Shown: positions 19,001 to 28,655 of the stretch, one piece after another
Layout: each line of letters starts with the position of its first letter
How positions within the stretch are numbered: the stretch's first letter is position 1
NCBI RefSeq assembly: GCF_006443095.1
Contig: NZ_VFWZ01000005.1
Coordinates: 124,001-188,000, forward strand
From: Aquimarina algicola
GTDB lineage: Bacteria > Bacteroidota > Bacteroidia > Flavobacteriales > Flavobacteriaceae
DNA length: 64,000 nucleotides
Direction of reading: 5' to 3'
Program-made: the position numbers and the translations under genes
The notes under the pieces: generated by a model
The model's input: the letters and a program-made list of their open reading frames with translations, nothing else
Databases searched by the model: none
What the model was told of the DNA's origin: nothing

Positions 19001-21047
19001 GCTCTATCTCAGAATTCAGCTTTAGATTTAAGTTATCATCTTTATAGTTTCCTTTTATTCTTCCTGCTCCATTGTTGAGTTTACCGTCTAGTGTCAAAGA
19101 CGAAAAATCATAACCGTTGAACTCTAATTTTTTAATATCTGTAATAAATGTAGCATTCAAAGTTTTTATAGAAGTACTATTTCCCTCAGCTTTTGCAATA
19201 AAACTGACTTTTCCTAATTTATTGTTTTTAAGAAGTTTGTTAAGAAGTAAATTGTCTACATTTAATTCTGTATCAAATACAATTTGGTTTGTATTTTGGT
19301 AACTACCGTTAAGTTGAATATCCCCAAAAGAAGAAGTAAGCTCAATATTTCCTTTTATATCAGTTAAGAAACCCTTAGCTTTTCCAGAGATAGTTATAGA
19401 GTCTGGAAGAGAAATAGATAAGTCTTTTTCATCTATGAAATTAATTAAATCATTTCGTTTTGTTTGTGCATATATTGTCTGAAGACTAATATTTGTAGAA
19501 TTTATGTTTAATATGTTCTGTACTTTACCTTCAATTGCTAATTTTGTATTGTTACCCCAATGAATGTCAGTTTTTTTTACAGTAAAATCATCCAACGTTC
19601 CTGTTAGGAATAATTGACCTGTAATATCTTTTTTCGATATTGATTGTAGATATTGATTTTCTCGAAGTGAAGATTGAAAATAAAGTATGTCCTCTGCTGA
19701 TAATTTAATATCTGGAACTTCTAGTGATATATTAGTGTTTTTTGGAGTATCTAAAAGGCTTTGGATGTTGTTAAAAGATGCTTTTGCTCTTCCTGAAAGC
19801 TTACTATCGTTAATTTTAACGTGTAAATCTTTTACTAAAAAGCTTTGTCTTGTTGCTTTTAAATCTGTTTGAAATTGGTAAAGGTTAATCCCACTACGTT
19901 CTTTAAAAGTACATCGGTCAAGATGCAATATGGCTTGCTCTTCATCAAGGAGAGCTTTATTAATCCGTAGGGTAATATCGTTTAGTTGAATATGATTAGG
20001 ATCAAATTCATTTATTTTGGGTGTGGTTTTGGATAATTGTATTCGAAAATCTGAATTAATGATCTGGAGATCGCCAGAAGTCACTTTCCAATCCGGCCAT
20101 TGTAAATTAGCAGATTTATTTTTGAGAACAGTATCAGTGTCTTTCAGATTTTCTTTTAGGTTTTTGAAATCTACTTTAGAATCTTTTAAAACAAAACTTT
20201 CTAAAGAAACTTTTTGTGTTTCTGGATTAAAATTTGGTGAAGCGACAGTCATGTCTTTGATATAAATCTTAGAGAATAACTGATCTTCAGGTATAGTATA
20301 TGTTGTTTTCAAATTTTCAAACTCAACAGCATTTATTCTAATTTTTGGCAAAATACCTTCTTCAGTCTGTTTTTCAGAAATAGAAGGTTTATTTTGATCA
20401 TATTGGACATCTACATTTGCTAAGGATAGTTTGTCAATCTCAAAATACATTTCTTCAAGATTGAAAGTCTCAACTTGTGTTTCTAGGTTTCCCAGAAAAA
20501 TAGAAGTGTCAATACCTGCAATTTCATCTTTAAAACGAACCTGAATATTAGACAGATCAAAATCTCCCAATTGTATTTGAAACGTACTATTTTCTTTTGT
20601 CGCAATAGTACTATCTTCATTGGCGAAAGCATCGATTAAAAATTGAAAATTATAGTTTTTAGTTATATTTTTTCTATAAATATTAGCCTTGGCCCCTGAC
20701 CAGTTTAAAGATTTTAGATGGAATGACTCTCCTTTAATCAAAGGTATGATTGCTACAGAAGCTTCCAAAGTATTCGAATATAACAGCGTGTCTTTTGCTT
20801 GATCCTCTATATACAAACCTTCGAGATATATATTACCGTCAAAAGTTATATACAATTGTTTGATATCAATATCGGTTTTGGTTGTCTCTCTTAAATAGTT
20901 AATAGTATGATTGACAATGATTTCCTGTCCCCAACGACTTCGAATGAATAAAATCGAGCATACAAAAAGTAGCAAAAGGCTACCCAAAATTATAAGTAGT
21001 CTTTTGATCCATTTTCTTTTTATGTTTGATATACTTCCCTTATTCAT
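16047..21047 (-). CDS. tamB: TamB: translocation and assembly module protein
   Basis: 1666 residues. One N-terminal membrane anchor (about residues 14-31, LLIILGSLLLLFVCSILF), a very long region of beta repeats and a C-terminal DUF490/TamB domain (about residues 1250-1630; GIGDFVFGMEPNGRIQLSG is diagnostic in type). TamB forms a hydrophobic groove spanning the periplasm that feeds phospholipid or protein substrates to the outer-membrane barrel. The tail is lysine-rich (KKPMIKKKK). Operon tamB-tamL, typical for Bacteroidota. Confidence 0.92.
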   Translation of the reverse strand: MNKGSISNIKRKWIKRLLIILGSLLLLFVCSILFIRSRWGQEIIVNHTINYLRETTKTDIDIKQLYITFDGNIYLEGLYIEDQAKDTLLYSNTLEASVAIIPLIKGESFHLKSLNWSGAKANIYRKNITKNYNFQFLIDAFANEDSTIATKENSTFQIQLGDFDLSNIQVRFKDEIAGIDTSIFLGNLETQVETFNLEEMYFEIDKLSLANVDVQYDQNKPSISEKQTEEGILPKIRINAVEFENLKTTYTIPEDQLFSKIYIKDMTVASPNFNPETQKVSLESFVLKDSKVDFKNLKENLKDTDTVLKNKSANLQWPDWKVTSGDLQIINSDFRIQLSKTTPKINEFDPNHIQLNDITLRINKALLDEEQAILHLDRCTFKERSGINLYQFQTDLKATRQSFLVKDLHVKINDSKLSGRAKASFNNIQSLLDTPKNTNISLEVPDIKLSAEDILYFQSSLRENQYLQSISKKDITGQLFLTGTLDDFTVKKTDIHWGNNTKLAIEGKVQNILNINSTNISLQTIYAQTKRNDLINFIDEKDLSISLPDSITISGKAKGFLTDIKGNIELTSSFGDIQLNGSYQNTNQIVFDTELNVDNLLLNKLLKNNKLGKVSFIAKAEGNSTSIKTLNATFITDIKKLEFNGYDFSSLTLDGKLNNGAGRIKGNYKDDNLNLKLNSEIELDSVSPKFDISMQVIGADLNSLGITKKIIKTQFDLETTFQGNTETFDFDATIDNATVVHVQEPYSIDPIRFISHSDSTSTRFKIDSSFLKGDFSTNSKLNSALIAIQNQLKQYISEEEVSENKTDSIVVDANFTFQGVPVLSEVFIPELKDSDTLFLKAMFDSSKQKLFASLRAPLITYQDGKIDSLLLRFDGNHTKLDFTLDWNSIQFAPLMINKTKINGKVKDKKLYLNFDCFDTNGSIAQIQSELNFQKDSIYIHINPESLLLDRTPWSIKKSNQIILSSDDIYFDDFEIRKNKQAIVIRSDKPEIQKKHVHFDFTSFDLASLTSFLNPEEILANGLVNGFITIEDPLQNIGVSANLKINQLSIANTSLGDLMLEASNKGGSTYNLNIGVKGKNLDMSIKGSYLAQKEGSNVDMSLNLDRLEMTLIEEFTKSSISNLSGNLSGNARIQGTLNNPDYKGTFHFNKAAFLVNMLNTTFFLPEESIRFDNQGIYLDQFTIRDPEKHTFIVDGSINTEEFTNPAFNLTVRADNFTLINANQENNELFYGTVNASTNLTVAGDLKIPKIKGNLKVSENSNFTLVIPESELEIKEREGVVLFVNRENPNTILTRVEENQSQIAKIKGFDIETDLSVGKGSLFKIVIDKRTRDYIQVRGIGDFVFGMEPNGRIQLSGRYDITDGQYKVSLYNLVKREFNIAPNSFIKWNGDPLDAEMDIKAIYKVETNPSPIMISNNTNQYSRDLDFLVFLNVEGELLEPEISFAMDLPEDQQAFSGGDIYGRVQQLNKQESELNKQVFSLLVFNRFSALSGSNGSNGGPASIARDNVNKVLSSQLNNFSDKLIGKTGLELDFELDSYNTNTTDGTTTQTDLEINAQKKLFNDRLIVRVGSSVNVEGTNQADEGTTPVIGNVSLQYLIDENGKYRLVAFRKNEFESVIDGQLIVTGIGFIFNKEFNKFRELWSDTAKEIESQTKKPMIKKKKTTKNKN

Positions 21048-21137
21048 TAATTGTTTTGCTATTAACTTTATAACTTGCTAAAATACATTATAGGTGTGAG
21101 AACGATTCGAATATTTTACTAATTATTAAATAAACAA

Positions 21138-21173
21138 CTAAATCCCAATCATATTTTAATGATCAGGATTTAG
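21138..21173 (-). terminator. hairpin terminator after the PfpI-type gene
   Basis: Inverted repeat CTAAATCC ... GGATTTAG with an inner ATCAT/ATGAT pairing, lying between the stop of the DJ-1/PfpI gene and the tamB start on the minus strand. It probably separates the two transcription units. Confidence 0.45.
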
Positions 21174-21206
21174 CGTCTTTAAATCGCACTGAAACTCCTT
21201 TATGTT

Positions 21207-21770
21207 TTAAGCGTTTACAACTTGATTTTTGTGTTTTCCTTCTTTTACTTCTTCAATTATCTTATCTACAAAAGAAGGTAAATCATCAGGTTTTCTACTA
21301 GTGACTAACCCATTGTCTACTACAACTTCCTGATCTACCCAGTTAGCTCCTGCATTTTTGATATCATCTTTAATACTTTTATAAGATGTAACTTTTCTAT
21401 TTTCAATAACTTTTGCGCTCACCAGTAACCACGGAGCATGGCAAATAGCAGCTACAGGTTTTCCACTTTCAAAGAAATCCCTTATGAATGATAATACATC
21501 TTCATTAACACGTAGTAAATCTGGATTGATAACACCACCAGGGAGTACTAAGGCATGATAGTCAGACTCATTAATATCTGTTACCAGATGATCAACAGTT
21601 ATTGTTTCTTCCCAGTTGCCATCGTTCCAACTTTTAATTTCTCCTTCTTTAATAGAAATAATATGTACTTCTGCATTTTCGTTTTTCAATGCTTCATATG
21701 GTTGAAATAATTCTGATTTTTCAAACCCATCAGTTGCCAAAATTGCAATTTTTTTATCTTTCAGTTTCAT
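21207..21770 (-). CDS. DJ-1/PfpI-family protein (glutamine-amidotransferase-like)
   Basis: 187 residues. Nucleophile elbow AAICHAPWLL with the conserved Cys at about residue 110, an early Glu in FEKSELFQPYEAL and the GGVINPDLLR stretch. This is the PfpI/YhbO type: protease-, glyoxalase- or deglycase-like stress proteins. The exact activity in this family is disputed, so none is assigned. Confidence 0.85.
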   Translation of the reverse strand: MKLKDKKIAILATDGFEKSELFQPYEALKNENAEVHIISIKEGEIKSWNDGNWEETITVDHLVTDINESDYHALVLPGGVINPDLLRVNEDVLSFIRDFFESGKPVAAICHAPWLLVSAKVIENRKVTSYKSIKDDIKNAGANWVDQEVVVDNGLVTSRKPDDLPSFVDKIIEEVKEGKHKNQVVNA

Positions 21771-22382
21771 GATATATTTTTTTTAGATTAGACAGTTGGT
21801 AAAAAGTCAAGGACATATCCTTGTCTTTAGTGTCATAAAAGTAGCTCAAGATAATAGTAGAGGTGTGCTGAAAAGCTAGTTTGCTTTGCTCTGATGATAT
21901 ATCAATCAAAGCTTAACAATATCTTAAGTTAGATTTTAGATTGATGAATAAAAATTAAGAAAACCCTACTTTATGAATTGCTTTTGAGAGATAATATACT
22001 TCTTAGATTATATGAATTAAGAAAATTAGACTTGTTATGATAGATTCTTTTCTTATGTATTAAATTGATTGTTTATACTTATTACTTATAAAATAATTTT
22101 GGATTTCTCAATCTTTTATTAGGTCAATTTATGAGATAATATTTTGACTCTATTTTGTAGTTAGCACATAGTCATTCAAAAAATAAGTGAAAGAATAATT
22201 AATTTTATTTTCTGCGTAACCCGTTGTATAAATGTAAATCTCACTTAGAAGAATTACTATTTTAAATGACATTTAGTAGGTGCAAATTTTAATAATGATA
22301 TTAAGAGCAACAAATGTGAATAAAAATTAAAAGCATAATCTAATTTTTAAAAACTTATCTGTTTTTTTGTTGAAATCCAGTT
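21771..22382. other. 612-base gene-free region
   Basis: Very AT-rich and broken by stops in all frames. I see no gene, tRNA or repeat. It must hold the promoter of the PfpI-type gene at its left end. Confidence 0.4.
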
Positions 22383-22922
22383 TTAGTCTGAAATTTTAGC
22401 GGAATCATCTTTTGTTATAATTATTTCATCCTTATCTAAAATTTGAATTCCTTTTTGGATAACCATAGAGGTAGGGAAGTAAATTTTTTCGCCACTATCA
22501 GTAATCATAAAGAAGTAAAAACCTGTAATATCTCTTACTTCTCCTATCCAATTATAATCTTTATCAATAATTTTTATCCTATCACCAATTCTAATGGGAT
22601 GGCTAAAGAAAAGTATCACACTAGCAGTAATGTTAGATAATATTGACCAATTTGCAAAAAAACCAACACCTAAAACAGCTAATATAGAAGAGATAAATAC
22701 TGTGAATTGTTTTAGGTCAACACCCCAGATCAAAGCCAATATAGAACCAGTTATTATATAAATAACAAGATAGCTAGTATTAAAAATGACTTTTCTACGG
22801 TTGATTTCAATTGATTTGACAAAGCTAAACTTTTTTATTGCTCTTTTTATGATAAGAGTTATAAAAAACATTATCGCTATCAGAATGATACTAAAAAATA
22901 CTTCTTGTTTATAGATTAACAT
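22383..22922 (-). CDS. MscS-family mechanosensitive channel (short form)
   Basis: 179 residues with three hydrophobic segments and the MscS beta domain. The pore-lining region reads ISSILAVLGVGFFANWSILSNI, followed by the conserved HPIRIGDRIKI motif (about residues 112-122). The soluble part is cut short after the beta domain, so this is a minimal MscS type. It would release solutes under osmotic downshock or act as a small-conductance channel. Confidence 0.82.
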   Translation of the reverse strand: MLIYKQEVFFSIILIAIMFFITLIIKRAIKKFSFVKSIEINRRKVIFNTSYLVIYIITGSILALIWGVDLKQFTVFISSILAVLGVGFFANWSILSNITASVILFFSHPIRIGDRIKIIDKDYNWIGEVRDITGFYFFMITDSGEKIYFPTSMVIQKGIQILDKDEIIITKDDSAKISD

Positions 22923-23243
22923 AAGTTTATTTTTAAAAACAAAAGTATCTTAATATTAAAATATAGTAAAATGTTTTAGGAAGATTATGTCTTTAAAAGA
23001 AGTGTCTGTTTTACTAAATTTATAATTGAAATTAAATATTAATTCATATTTTAAACAAGAAAATCAAAGATCGCAAATGAATAAAATTGATATTATAAAT
23101 TAGACTTGGAGAAACTTTAAAGCGATTAAAATGATGTTGTATATAAAGATCAATAGTCGCTAAATTTTTGTAAATAGTGCTACTCGATTTACTTTAAATT
23201 TGAAAGTAACTTATATAATTATTGTTTTAGGAAAACATTCATT
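22923..23243. other. intergenic, nothing recognised
   Basis: AT-rich region between two minus-strand genes. No gene or repeat recognised; it should contain the promoter of the mechanosensitive channel gene. Confidence 0.35.
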
Positions 23244-24083
23244 TTAGTTTAATTTAGGTAGTATCAAAAGAGGAACAGCACTATTAAAACTTATCTTATC
23301 TACGACATCCTCTTTTACTAGTCTTTGCAAGAAATTATACTTATGATGTATTAAAGTTATTAAATCACTTTCAGTGTTTTTGGCAAAATCTTTAAGAGCG
23401 TTAGTCTCCGAAGTTTCGACATCAATTTTACAAAAAATATAATCTATATTTTTTAATAGTTTCTTTAACATTTTTCTATTCTCTTTTTGGATATCTGTGA
23501 GAAATTCCTCCTGCATAATTCTGGCAATATTTATTTTCGCATTATTAGCTATTGCAATCTCAATTAATGGTTCTAATTCTTCGTTAAAAAAGGCTCTTTT
23601 AAAATTTGTAGAAAAAGTAATCAAAGAAGGTTTTGTTACAGAATAATCTTTTGGTACTACAATAATTGGACAATTATCTACAGCATTGATAACTTTTACT
23701 GCGTTACTACCAAGAAAAATCTCTTTAGCTCCTTTCGCACCTTTAGTACCCATTATAACATATTCTATCTTTTTAGATGCAATTGTAGAGTTAATAGTTT
23801 TTACTAGTGTATTGGCTTTAGATACTGTCTCATAATAATGCTCAACATTGTTATTTTCTTTATTTACTTTCTTCGCTAATTTTTTTAATTCTATTTCAGA
23901 TTCATTTGCCATTTCTGTTAGCATAGAATCGCTATAATTTTCATTCAGTAAATTTGATGGATTACTCAAATAAACATTGAGTAAGAAAAATGTACACTCT
24001 TCATTATTGAATAATACTTTTGCATATTGAAGAGCATTAAAAGAATTATCTGAAAAATCAGTAGGAATTAAAACTCGTTTCAT
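23244..24083 (-). CDS. universal stress protein with two Usp domains
   Basis: 279 residues. The N-terminal Usp domain has the ATP-binding pattern MGTKGAKGAKEIFLGSNAVKVI (G-2x-G-9x-G(S/T) type, about residues 120-141). A second, more divergent half lacks the complete motif. Two-domain Usp proteins are common in Flavobacteria and respond to energy or oxidative stress. It is transcribed divergently from the adjacent Pycsar-type membrane protein gene. Confidence 0.85.
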   Translation of the reverse strand: MKRVLIPTDFSDNSFNALQYAKVLFNNEECTFFLLNVYLSNPSNLLNENYSDSMLTEMANESEIELKKLAKKVNKENNNVEHYYETVSKANTLVKTINSTIASKKIEYVIMGTKGAKGAKEIFLGSNAVKVINAVDNCPIIVVPKDYSVTKPSLITFSTNFKRAFFNEELEPLIEIAIANNAKINIARIMQEEFLTDIQKENRKMLKKLLKNIDYIFCKIDVETSETNALKDFAKNTESDLITLIHHKYNFLQRLVKEDVVDKISFNSAVPLLILPKLN

Positions 24084-24272
24084 GTTTTTTTTGACTTATA
24101 GGTAAGACTTTTATTTCGAATAATTAAAAATAATGAAATAATACCTTAAAAATTATTAAGTAACTTTTTTTAATTTGAATAAGTTATTTTCTAAAATGAA
24201 CGAATCAACTATTTTAAATTGATTTTTTAATATTAAAATAGATATCTTCAAACAATTAATTTAATAATTCTA

Positions 24273-24926
24273 ATGAAAGATAAAGAACCTATAAAAATAG
24301 AAGAACCCTTACAGTATTCTGATAGCAATCAGGTCATTGATGATAAGAAATTTCAGAAACAATTGATTAAAAAACAAGAAGCAAATACAAAAGAATTTAC
24401 TAAAATGTTATCGACAACTAGTAGAAATCACTATACGTTGAATCAAATGGTGGATAGAAAAGCAAGAATATTACTCTCAATGAACGCTTTAATTTTATCT
24501 TTTATTATTGGTAAAATAATTGTTAACAATGATATGTTAGATTTAAAATTTATATTGTTGTTTGTTTCAGGAGTTGCCGTTTTGATTTCAATAATTTATG
24601 CAATGTTAGCGATGATGCCAGAGAAAACGAATAAAAACTTAACTGTTGAAAAAATTAGAGATAATGAAGGAAACCCATTGTATTATGGAAATTATATAAA
24701 TATGACAGCCAAGATTTATGAAAATACTATGATGGAGATGAGCGATAATATTAATTTTATAAATAGATCATTGCTACAAGATATCTATCAATTAGGTATT
24801 TTATTAGAAAAAAAAAGAAAATATCTTAGAAGCGCACTTTATGTATTGTTAATAGGAATTTTAATTTCATTTCTAATGGCATTTCTTTTTAGAGTTATTT
24901 ATGGAGATGATTTAGGAATTAAATAG
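24273..24926 (+). CDS. Pycsar-effector-type (DUF5706) membrane protein
   Basis: 217 residues. It has the same core as the C-terminal half of the protein at 630-1859: LNQMVDRKARILLSMNALILSF (about residues 54-75), a second membrane segment, a short conserved YYGNYINM loop and a final membrane segment (about residues 190-212). This is the PycTM-like family, but without an HD domain. No nucleotide cyclase gene is adjacent: neighbours are a universal stress protein (divergent) and a cation antiporter. A general membrane role outside defence is possible. Confidence 0.75.
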   Translation: MKDKEPIKIEEPLQYSDSNQVIDDKKFQKQLIKKQEANTKEFTKMLSTTSRNHYTLNQMVDRKARILLSMNALILSFIIGKIIVNNDMLDLKFILLFVSGVAVLISIIYAMLAMMPEKTNKNLTVEKIRDNEGNPLYYGNYINMTAKIYENTMMEMSDNINFINRSLLQDIYQLGILLEKKRKYLRSALYVLLIGILISFLMAFLFRVIYGDDLGIK

Positions 24927-25188
24927 TTTTTTATTTTAATAGATAGATCTTTCTTAAGTATTAAATTTTTAAAAAAAGGAAAGCCCTTATTTATTAATCT
25001 TGAAAAGAAATAGAATATAAGTTTATGATTTTTAGATATCATGATTCGTGATATGAAATTTTGAATTAGCTTTAGAAAAACAAAAAACTATCATGAAAAA
25101 TATAATGCTAATTAGTAAGGGTTTAGAACCTAATACAAAGAAGTAAAACGTAGTACTTTAATCAATTTAAAATAATAATCAATCGTCT

Positions 25189-26379
25189 ATGTTTTTAGTT
25201 TCTTCTTTAGATCCTGTTATTATTCTGGTGGCAGTTCTCGCTCTATTAGTCATAGGAATTAGTATTGTGCTCAAAAAGCTAAATCAAACCTATATTGTAG
25301 GTTATATTCTTGTAGGAGTTATTCTTGGGGAATATGGTTTGAATGTTGTTAAAGATGCAGAATCAATTCATTTACTCGGAGAACTAGGAGTAATCTTACT
25401 TTTGTTCTTTATCGGTATGGAAATAAATATTGTTGATTTTTTAAAACGTTGGAAATTGGCAGTTATCGGAACACTATCCCAAATAGGGTTAAGTGTGGCT
25501 TTGATACTTTTAATAGGATATTATTTTGATTGGAGTTTTGCCAGATCTGTAGTAATAGGATTTGTTATTGCCCTAAGTAGTTCTGCAATAGTCATAAAAT
25601 TACTGCAAGACAAAAAAATAATTGAAACTAAAATTGGTAAAAATGTTTTAAGTATTCTTTTGGCTCAAGATGTAGCATTAGTACCTTTACTTATTATTAT
25701 TTCTCAATTAGGAGGAAAATCCGAATCGCTTGAACACATAATTTTAATGAGTATTGGAGCAATATTAATAATTGGGATACTCATTTATATTTATATTAAA
25801 GGAGCTATAAGTCTTCCTTTTTCTAAAAGAATTGAAAGAGATCACGAGCTACAAGTTTTTATGGCAATATTTCTTTGTTTTGGAGGGGCATTAACAACAT
25901 TAATTTTTGGCTTATCAGCGGCGCTAGGAGCTTTTGTTGGAGGAATAATTATCAATGCAGCAAAAGAGGCAGATTGGATACATGATACTTTACACTCATT
26001 TCGAGTACTCTTTGTTTCTTTCTTTTTTATAAGTGTAGGATTACAGATTGATCTTACCTTTATTTATAACAATCTTTGGTCTATAATGACAACAATTTTT
26101 GTAGTTTATATAACCAATCATTTATTGAATTCTTTAATTCTTAAAGTTTTTTCATGTAATTGGAAAGAGGCATTGCTTGGTGGAGCATTACTGGCACAAA
26201 TTGGAGAATTAAGTTTTCTATTAAGTTCTACCGCTTTTGGTTTAGGTATTATCGAGGCTTTTGGTTATAATTTTACAATAAGTCTAATCTCATTAACCCT
26301 AGTTATTAGTCCATTTTGGATTACTTTAACCGAAAAATTAACTGGTTTTAAGCAAAAAAATAATACTGATTTATCCTAA
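25189..26379 (+). CDS. CPA2-family cation:proton antiporter (KefB-like membrane part)
   Basis: 396 residues with about 12 hydrophobic segments and no TrkA-N domain. The FIGMEINIVDFLKRW region and LSSSAIVIKLLQDKK (about residues 125-139), with the glycine-rich ALGAFVGGIIIN helix, match the Na+/H+ exchanger domain of the CPA2 family. Likely exchanges K+ or Na+ for H+. A downstream ligase-kinase pair follows on the same strand after 95 bases. Confidence 0.85.
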   Translation: MFLVSSLDPVIILVAVLALLVIGISIVLKKLNQTYIVGYILVGVILGEYGLNVVKDAESIHLLGELGVILLLFFIGMEINIVDFLKRWKLAVIGTLSQIGLSVALILLIGYYFDWSFARSVVIGFVIALSSSAIVIKLLQDKKIIETKIGKNVLSILLAQDVALVPLLIIISQLGGKSESLEHIILMSIGAILIIGILIYIYIKGAISLPFSKRIERDHELQVFMAIFLCFGGALTTLIFGLSAALGAFVGGIIINAAKEADWIHDTLHSFRVLFVSFFFISVGLQIDLTFIYNNLWSIMTTIFVVYITNHLLNSLILKVFSCNWKEALLGGALLAQIGELSFLLSSTAFGLGIIEAFGYNFTISLISLTLVISPFWITLTEKLTGFKQKNNTDLS

Positions 26380-26474
26380 GATTATTTTCTATAACATTGT
26401 ATAATTTTTTTATTTAAGTAGTCTTAGGAAAATCATTAACATAGAATAACCATTAAAATAAAAAAAACTCTAAA

Positions 26475-27845
26475 GTGAAAGATATAAAAGTAATAGGAAG
26501 CGAAGAATGGTGCATATTTGAAGAATTTGGTATTCCTGCTATAAAAGCTAGAATAGACTCTGGCGCAAAAACCTCTTCTATACAAGCTAATAATATCCAA
26601 TTGATTACTAAAGGTACAGAAGAATGGGCACGTTTTGAGGTAAATCCTATACAAGAAAATCGTAGTATCACAATTACTTGTGAAACTAAAATATTTGACA
26701 AAAGAATTGTAAAAAGCTCTTCGGGAATTTCAGAACAACGTTATGTGGTCAAAACACCAGTTACCGTTGGAGAGGATACTTTTGATATAGAAATGACCCT
26801 TGCGAATCGAGATACGATGGAATTTAGAATGCTTTTAGGTCGCGAAGCATTAATTGACCGTTACATGGTTAATCCATCAGTAGCCTTTATTCAAACAGAT
26901 TTTACCAGCGAGCAAATCACTAAGAAATATAAATCTTTTATAAGGGAAAAAACGGGGCTGAAGATTGCTCTTTTAGCAAGTAACCCAGAATTATATAGTA
27001 ATAAACGAATTATTGAGTCTGGTATTGCCAGGGGTCATGAAATGGTCTTCTTGAATGTAGAACAATCTTATATGAAATTGGATGCTACACGCCCTGAAAT
27101 AAGATACCGAGGAGGTAATATTATTGATGCGTTTGATGCAATTATCCCGAGAATTAAACCGTCTGTAACTTTTTATGCCTGTGCTTTGATTCGGCAATTT
27201 GATTCTATGGGGGCATATTGTTTAAATAGTGCCGAAGCGATTACACAATCTAGAGATAAGCTATTAGCAACACAATTATTTGCAAAACATGAGATACAAA
27301 TTCCTATTACAGGATTTGCAAAATCTCCTTTGGACACTAAAGATCTAATTAAAATGGTCAATGGAGCACCTTTAATTATTAAATTATTAGAGAGTACGCA
27401 AGGTAAAGGAGTAGTGTTAGCAGAAACTAATAAGGCAGCAGAAAGTGTTATTAATGCCTTTAAAAGTGTGCAAACTAATATTTTAGTACAAGAATTTATT
27501 AAAGAAGCTAATGGACAAGATATTCGTTGTTTTGTAGTAAACGGTAAAGTAGTCGCATCAATGCAAAGACAAGCAGTGAAAGGTGAATTTCGAGCAAATA
27601 TTCATCAGGGAGGATCTGCTTCTAAGATTAAAATTACTACCGAAGAACGGAAACTTGCAATTAAAGCAGCTAAGATTTTAGACCTTCCAGTTGCTGGAGT
27701 AGATATCATAAGATCTAATAAAGGTCCATTGTTACTCGAAGTCAATTCTTCTCCCGGTTTAGAAGGTATAGAAAATGCTACGGGGCTAGATATTGCAAAT
27801 ATTATGATTGAGTCTATCGAAAAAAAGTTAAAATTTCAGGTATGA
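26475..27845 (+). CDS. rimK: RimB-like retropepsin domain fused to RimK-type ATP-grasp glutamate ligase
   Basis: 456 residues; the start codon is GTG. The N-terminal ~145 residues have [12 protein letters not shown] with the D-S-G active-site motif of the ATP-dependent zinc protease/RimB family. The rest is ATP-grasp Rim[22 protein letters not shown] (read in two pieces) and [28 protein letters not shown] near the C-terminus. RimK adds glutamates to ribosomal protein S6; RimB-like proteases cut related substrates. It ends in ATGA overlap with ppk2. Confidence 0.85.
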   Translation: MKDIKVIGSEEWCIFEEFGIPAIKARIDSGAKTSSIQANNIQLITKGTEEWARFEVNPIQENRSITITCETKIFDKRIVKSSSGISEQRYVVKTPVTVGEDTFDIEMTLANRDTMEFRMLLGREALIDRYMVNPSVAFIQTDFTSEQITKKYKSFIREKTGLKIALLASNPELYSNKRIIESGIARGHEMVFLNVEQSYMKLDATRPEIRYRGGNIIDAFDAIIPRIKPSVTFYACALIRQFDSMGAYCLNSAEAITQSRDKLLATQLFAKHEIQIPITGFAKSPLDTKDLIKMVNGAPLIIKLLESTQGKGVVLAETNKAAESVINAFKSVQTNILVQEFIKEANGQDIRCFVVNGKVVASMQRQAVKGEFRANIHQGGSASKIKITTEERKLAIKAAKILDLPVAGVDIIRSNKGPLLLEVNSSPGLEGIENATGLDIANIMIESIEKKLKFQV

Positions 27846-28576
27846 AACTATTGAATTCTGAACAAGATCAAGAATATATAAACTTGCAAACAGAACTAGT
27901 ATGGTTACAGCAATATATTAAAGAAACTAATCAGCGAATCATGATCTTATTTGAAGGCAGAGATACTGCCGGTAAAGGAGGGGCTATTATGAGATTTATA
28001 AGATTTCTTAATCCTAGATTGTTTAAGGTAGTTGCATTATCAAAACCAACCGAAAAAGAAAATGGTCAATGGTATTTTCAACGCTATATAGAGCATCTTC
28101 CTGGTCCAGGAGAAATTGTGTTTTTTGATCGAAGCTGGTATAATAGAGCCGTTGTAGAACCGGTAATGGGTTTCTGTAGTGAAGCACAACATGAACTATT
28201 CAATAATCAAGTAGTGCAGTTAGAAAATATGCTGATTGATGATGGTTTACATCTTTTTAAGTTTTGGTTTTCTATAAGTTCCGAAGAACAAAAGAAACGT
28301 CTTGAAGAAAGGGTCCATAACCCATTAAAACAATGGAAATTAAGTGGAGTTGATGTACAAGCACAATCCAAATGGTCATCGTTTACAGAATATAAAGAAA
28401 AGATGTTTAATAATACTTCTACAAAGAAATCACCTTGGATTGTCATTAATGGTAATGATAAGGATCGTGCTCGAAAGGAAGCCATGAGATATATCATTCA
28501 TAATTTAGAATATGATAAAAAAGGTAACACTAAAGAAAAACTAATTCCAGATAGTAGTATAGTCAAAATTGTATAG
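27842..28576 (+). CDS. ppk2: polyphosphate kinase 2 (PPK2)
   Basis: 244 residues. Walker [12 protein letters not shown] at about residues 38-48, Walker B-type [10 protein letters not shown] near residues 98-107 and the lid region [21 protein letters not shown]2 moves phosphate between polyphosphate and nucleotides, usually making GTP or ATP from NDPs and polyP. It overlaps the RimK-type gene by 4 bases, so ligase and kinase are coupled. Confidence 0.92.
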   Translation: MKLLNSEQDQEYINLQTELVWLQQYIKETNQRIMILFEGRDTAGKGGAIMRFIRFLNPRLFKVVALSKPTEKENGQWYFQRYIEHLPGPGEIVFFDRSWYNRAVVEPVMGFCSEAQHELFNNQVVQLENMLIDDGLHLFKFWFSISSEEQKKRLEERVHNPLKQWKLSGVDVQAQSKWSSFTEYKEKMFNNTSTKKSPWIVINGNDKDRARKEAMRYIIHNLEYDKKGNTKEKLIPDSSIVKIV

Positions 28577-28655
28577 TGACAATAAAAGTAATAAGTTAGA
28601 ATTTTTCTTTTAGATATAGGAGATTTCTAATTTCAATATTTATCTTAAAATTTTA

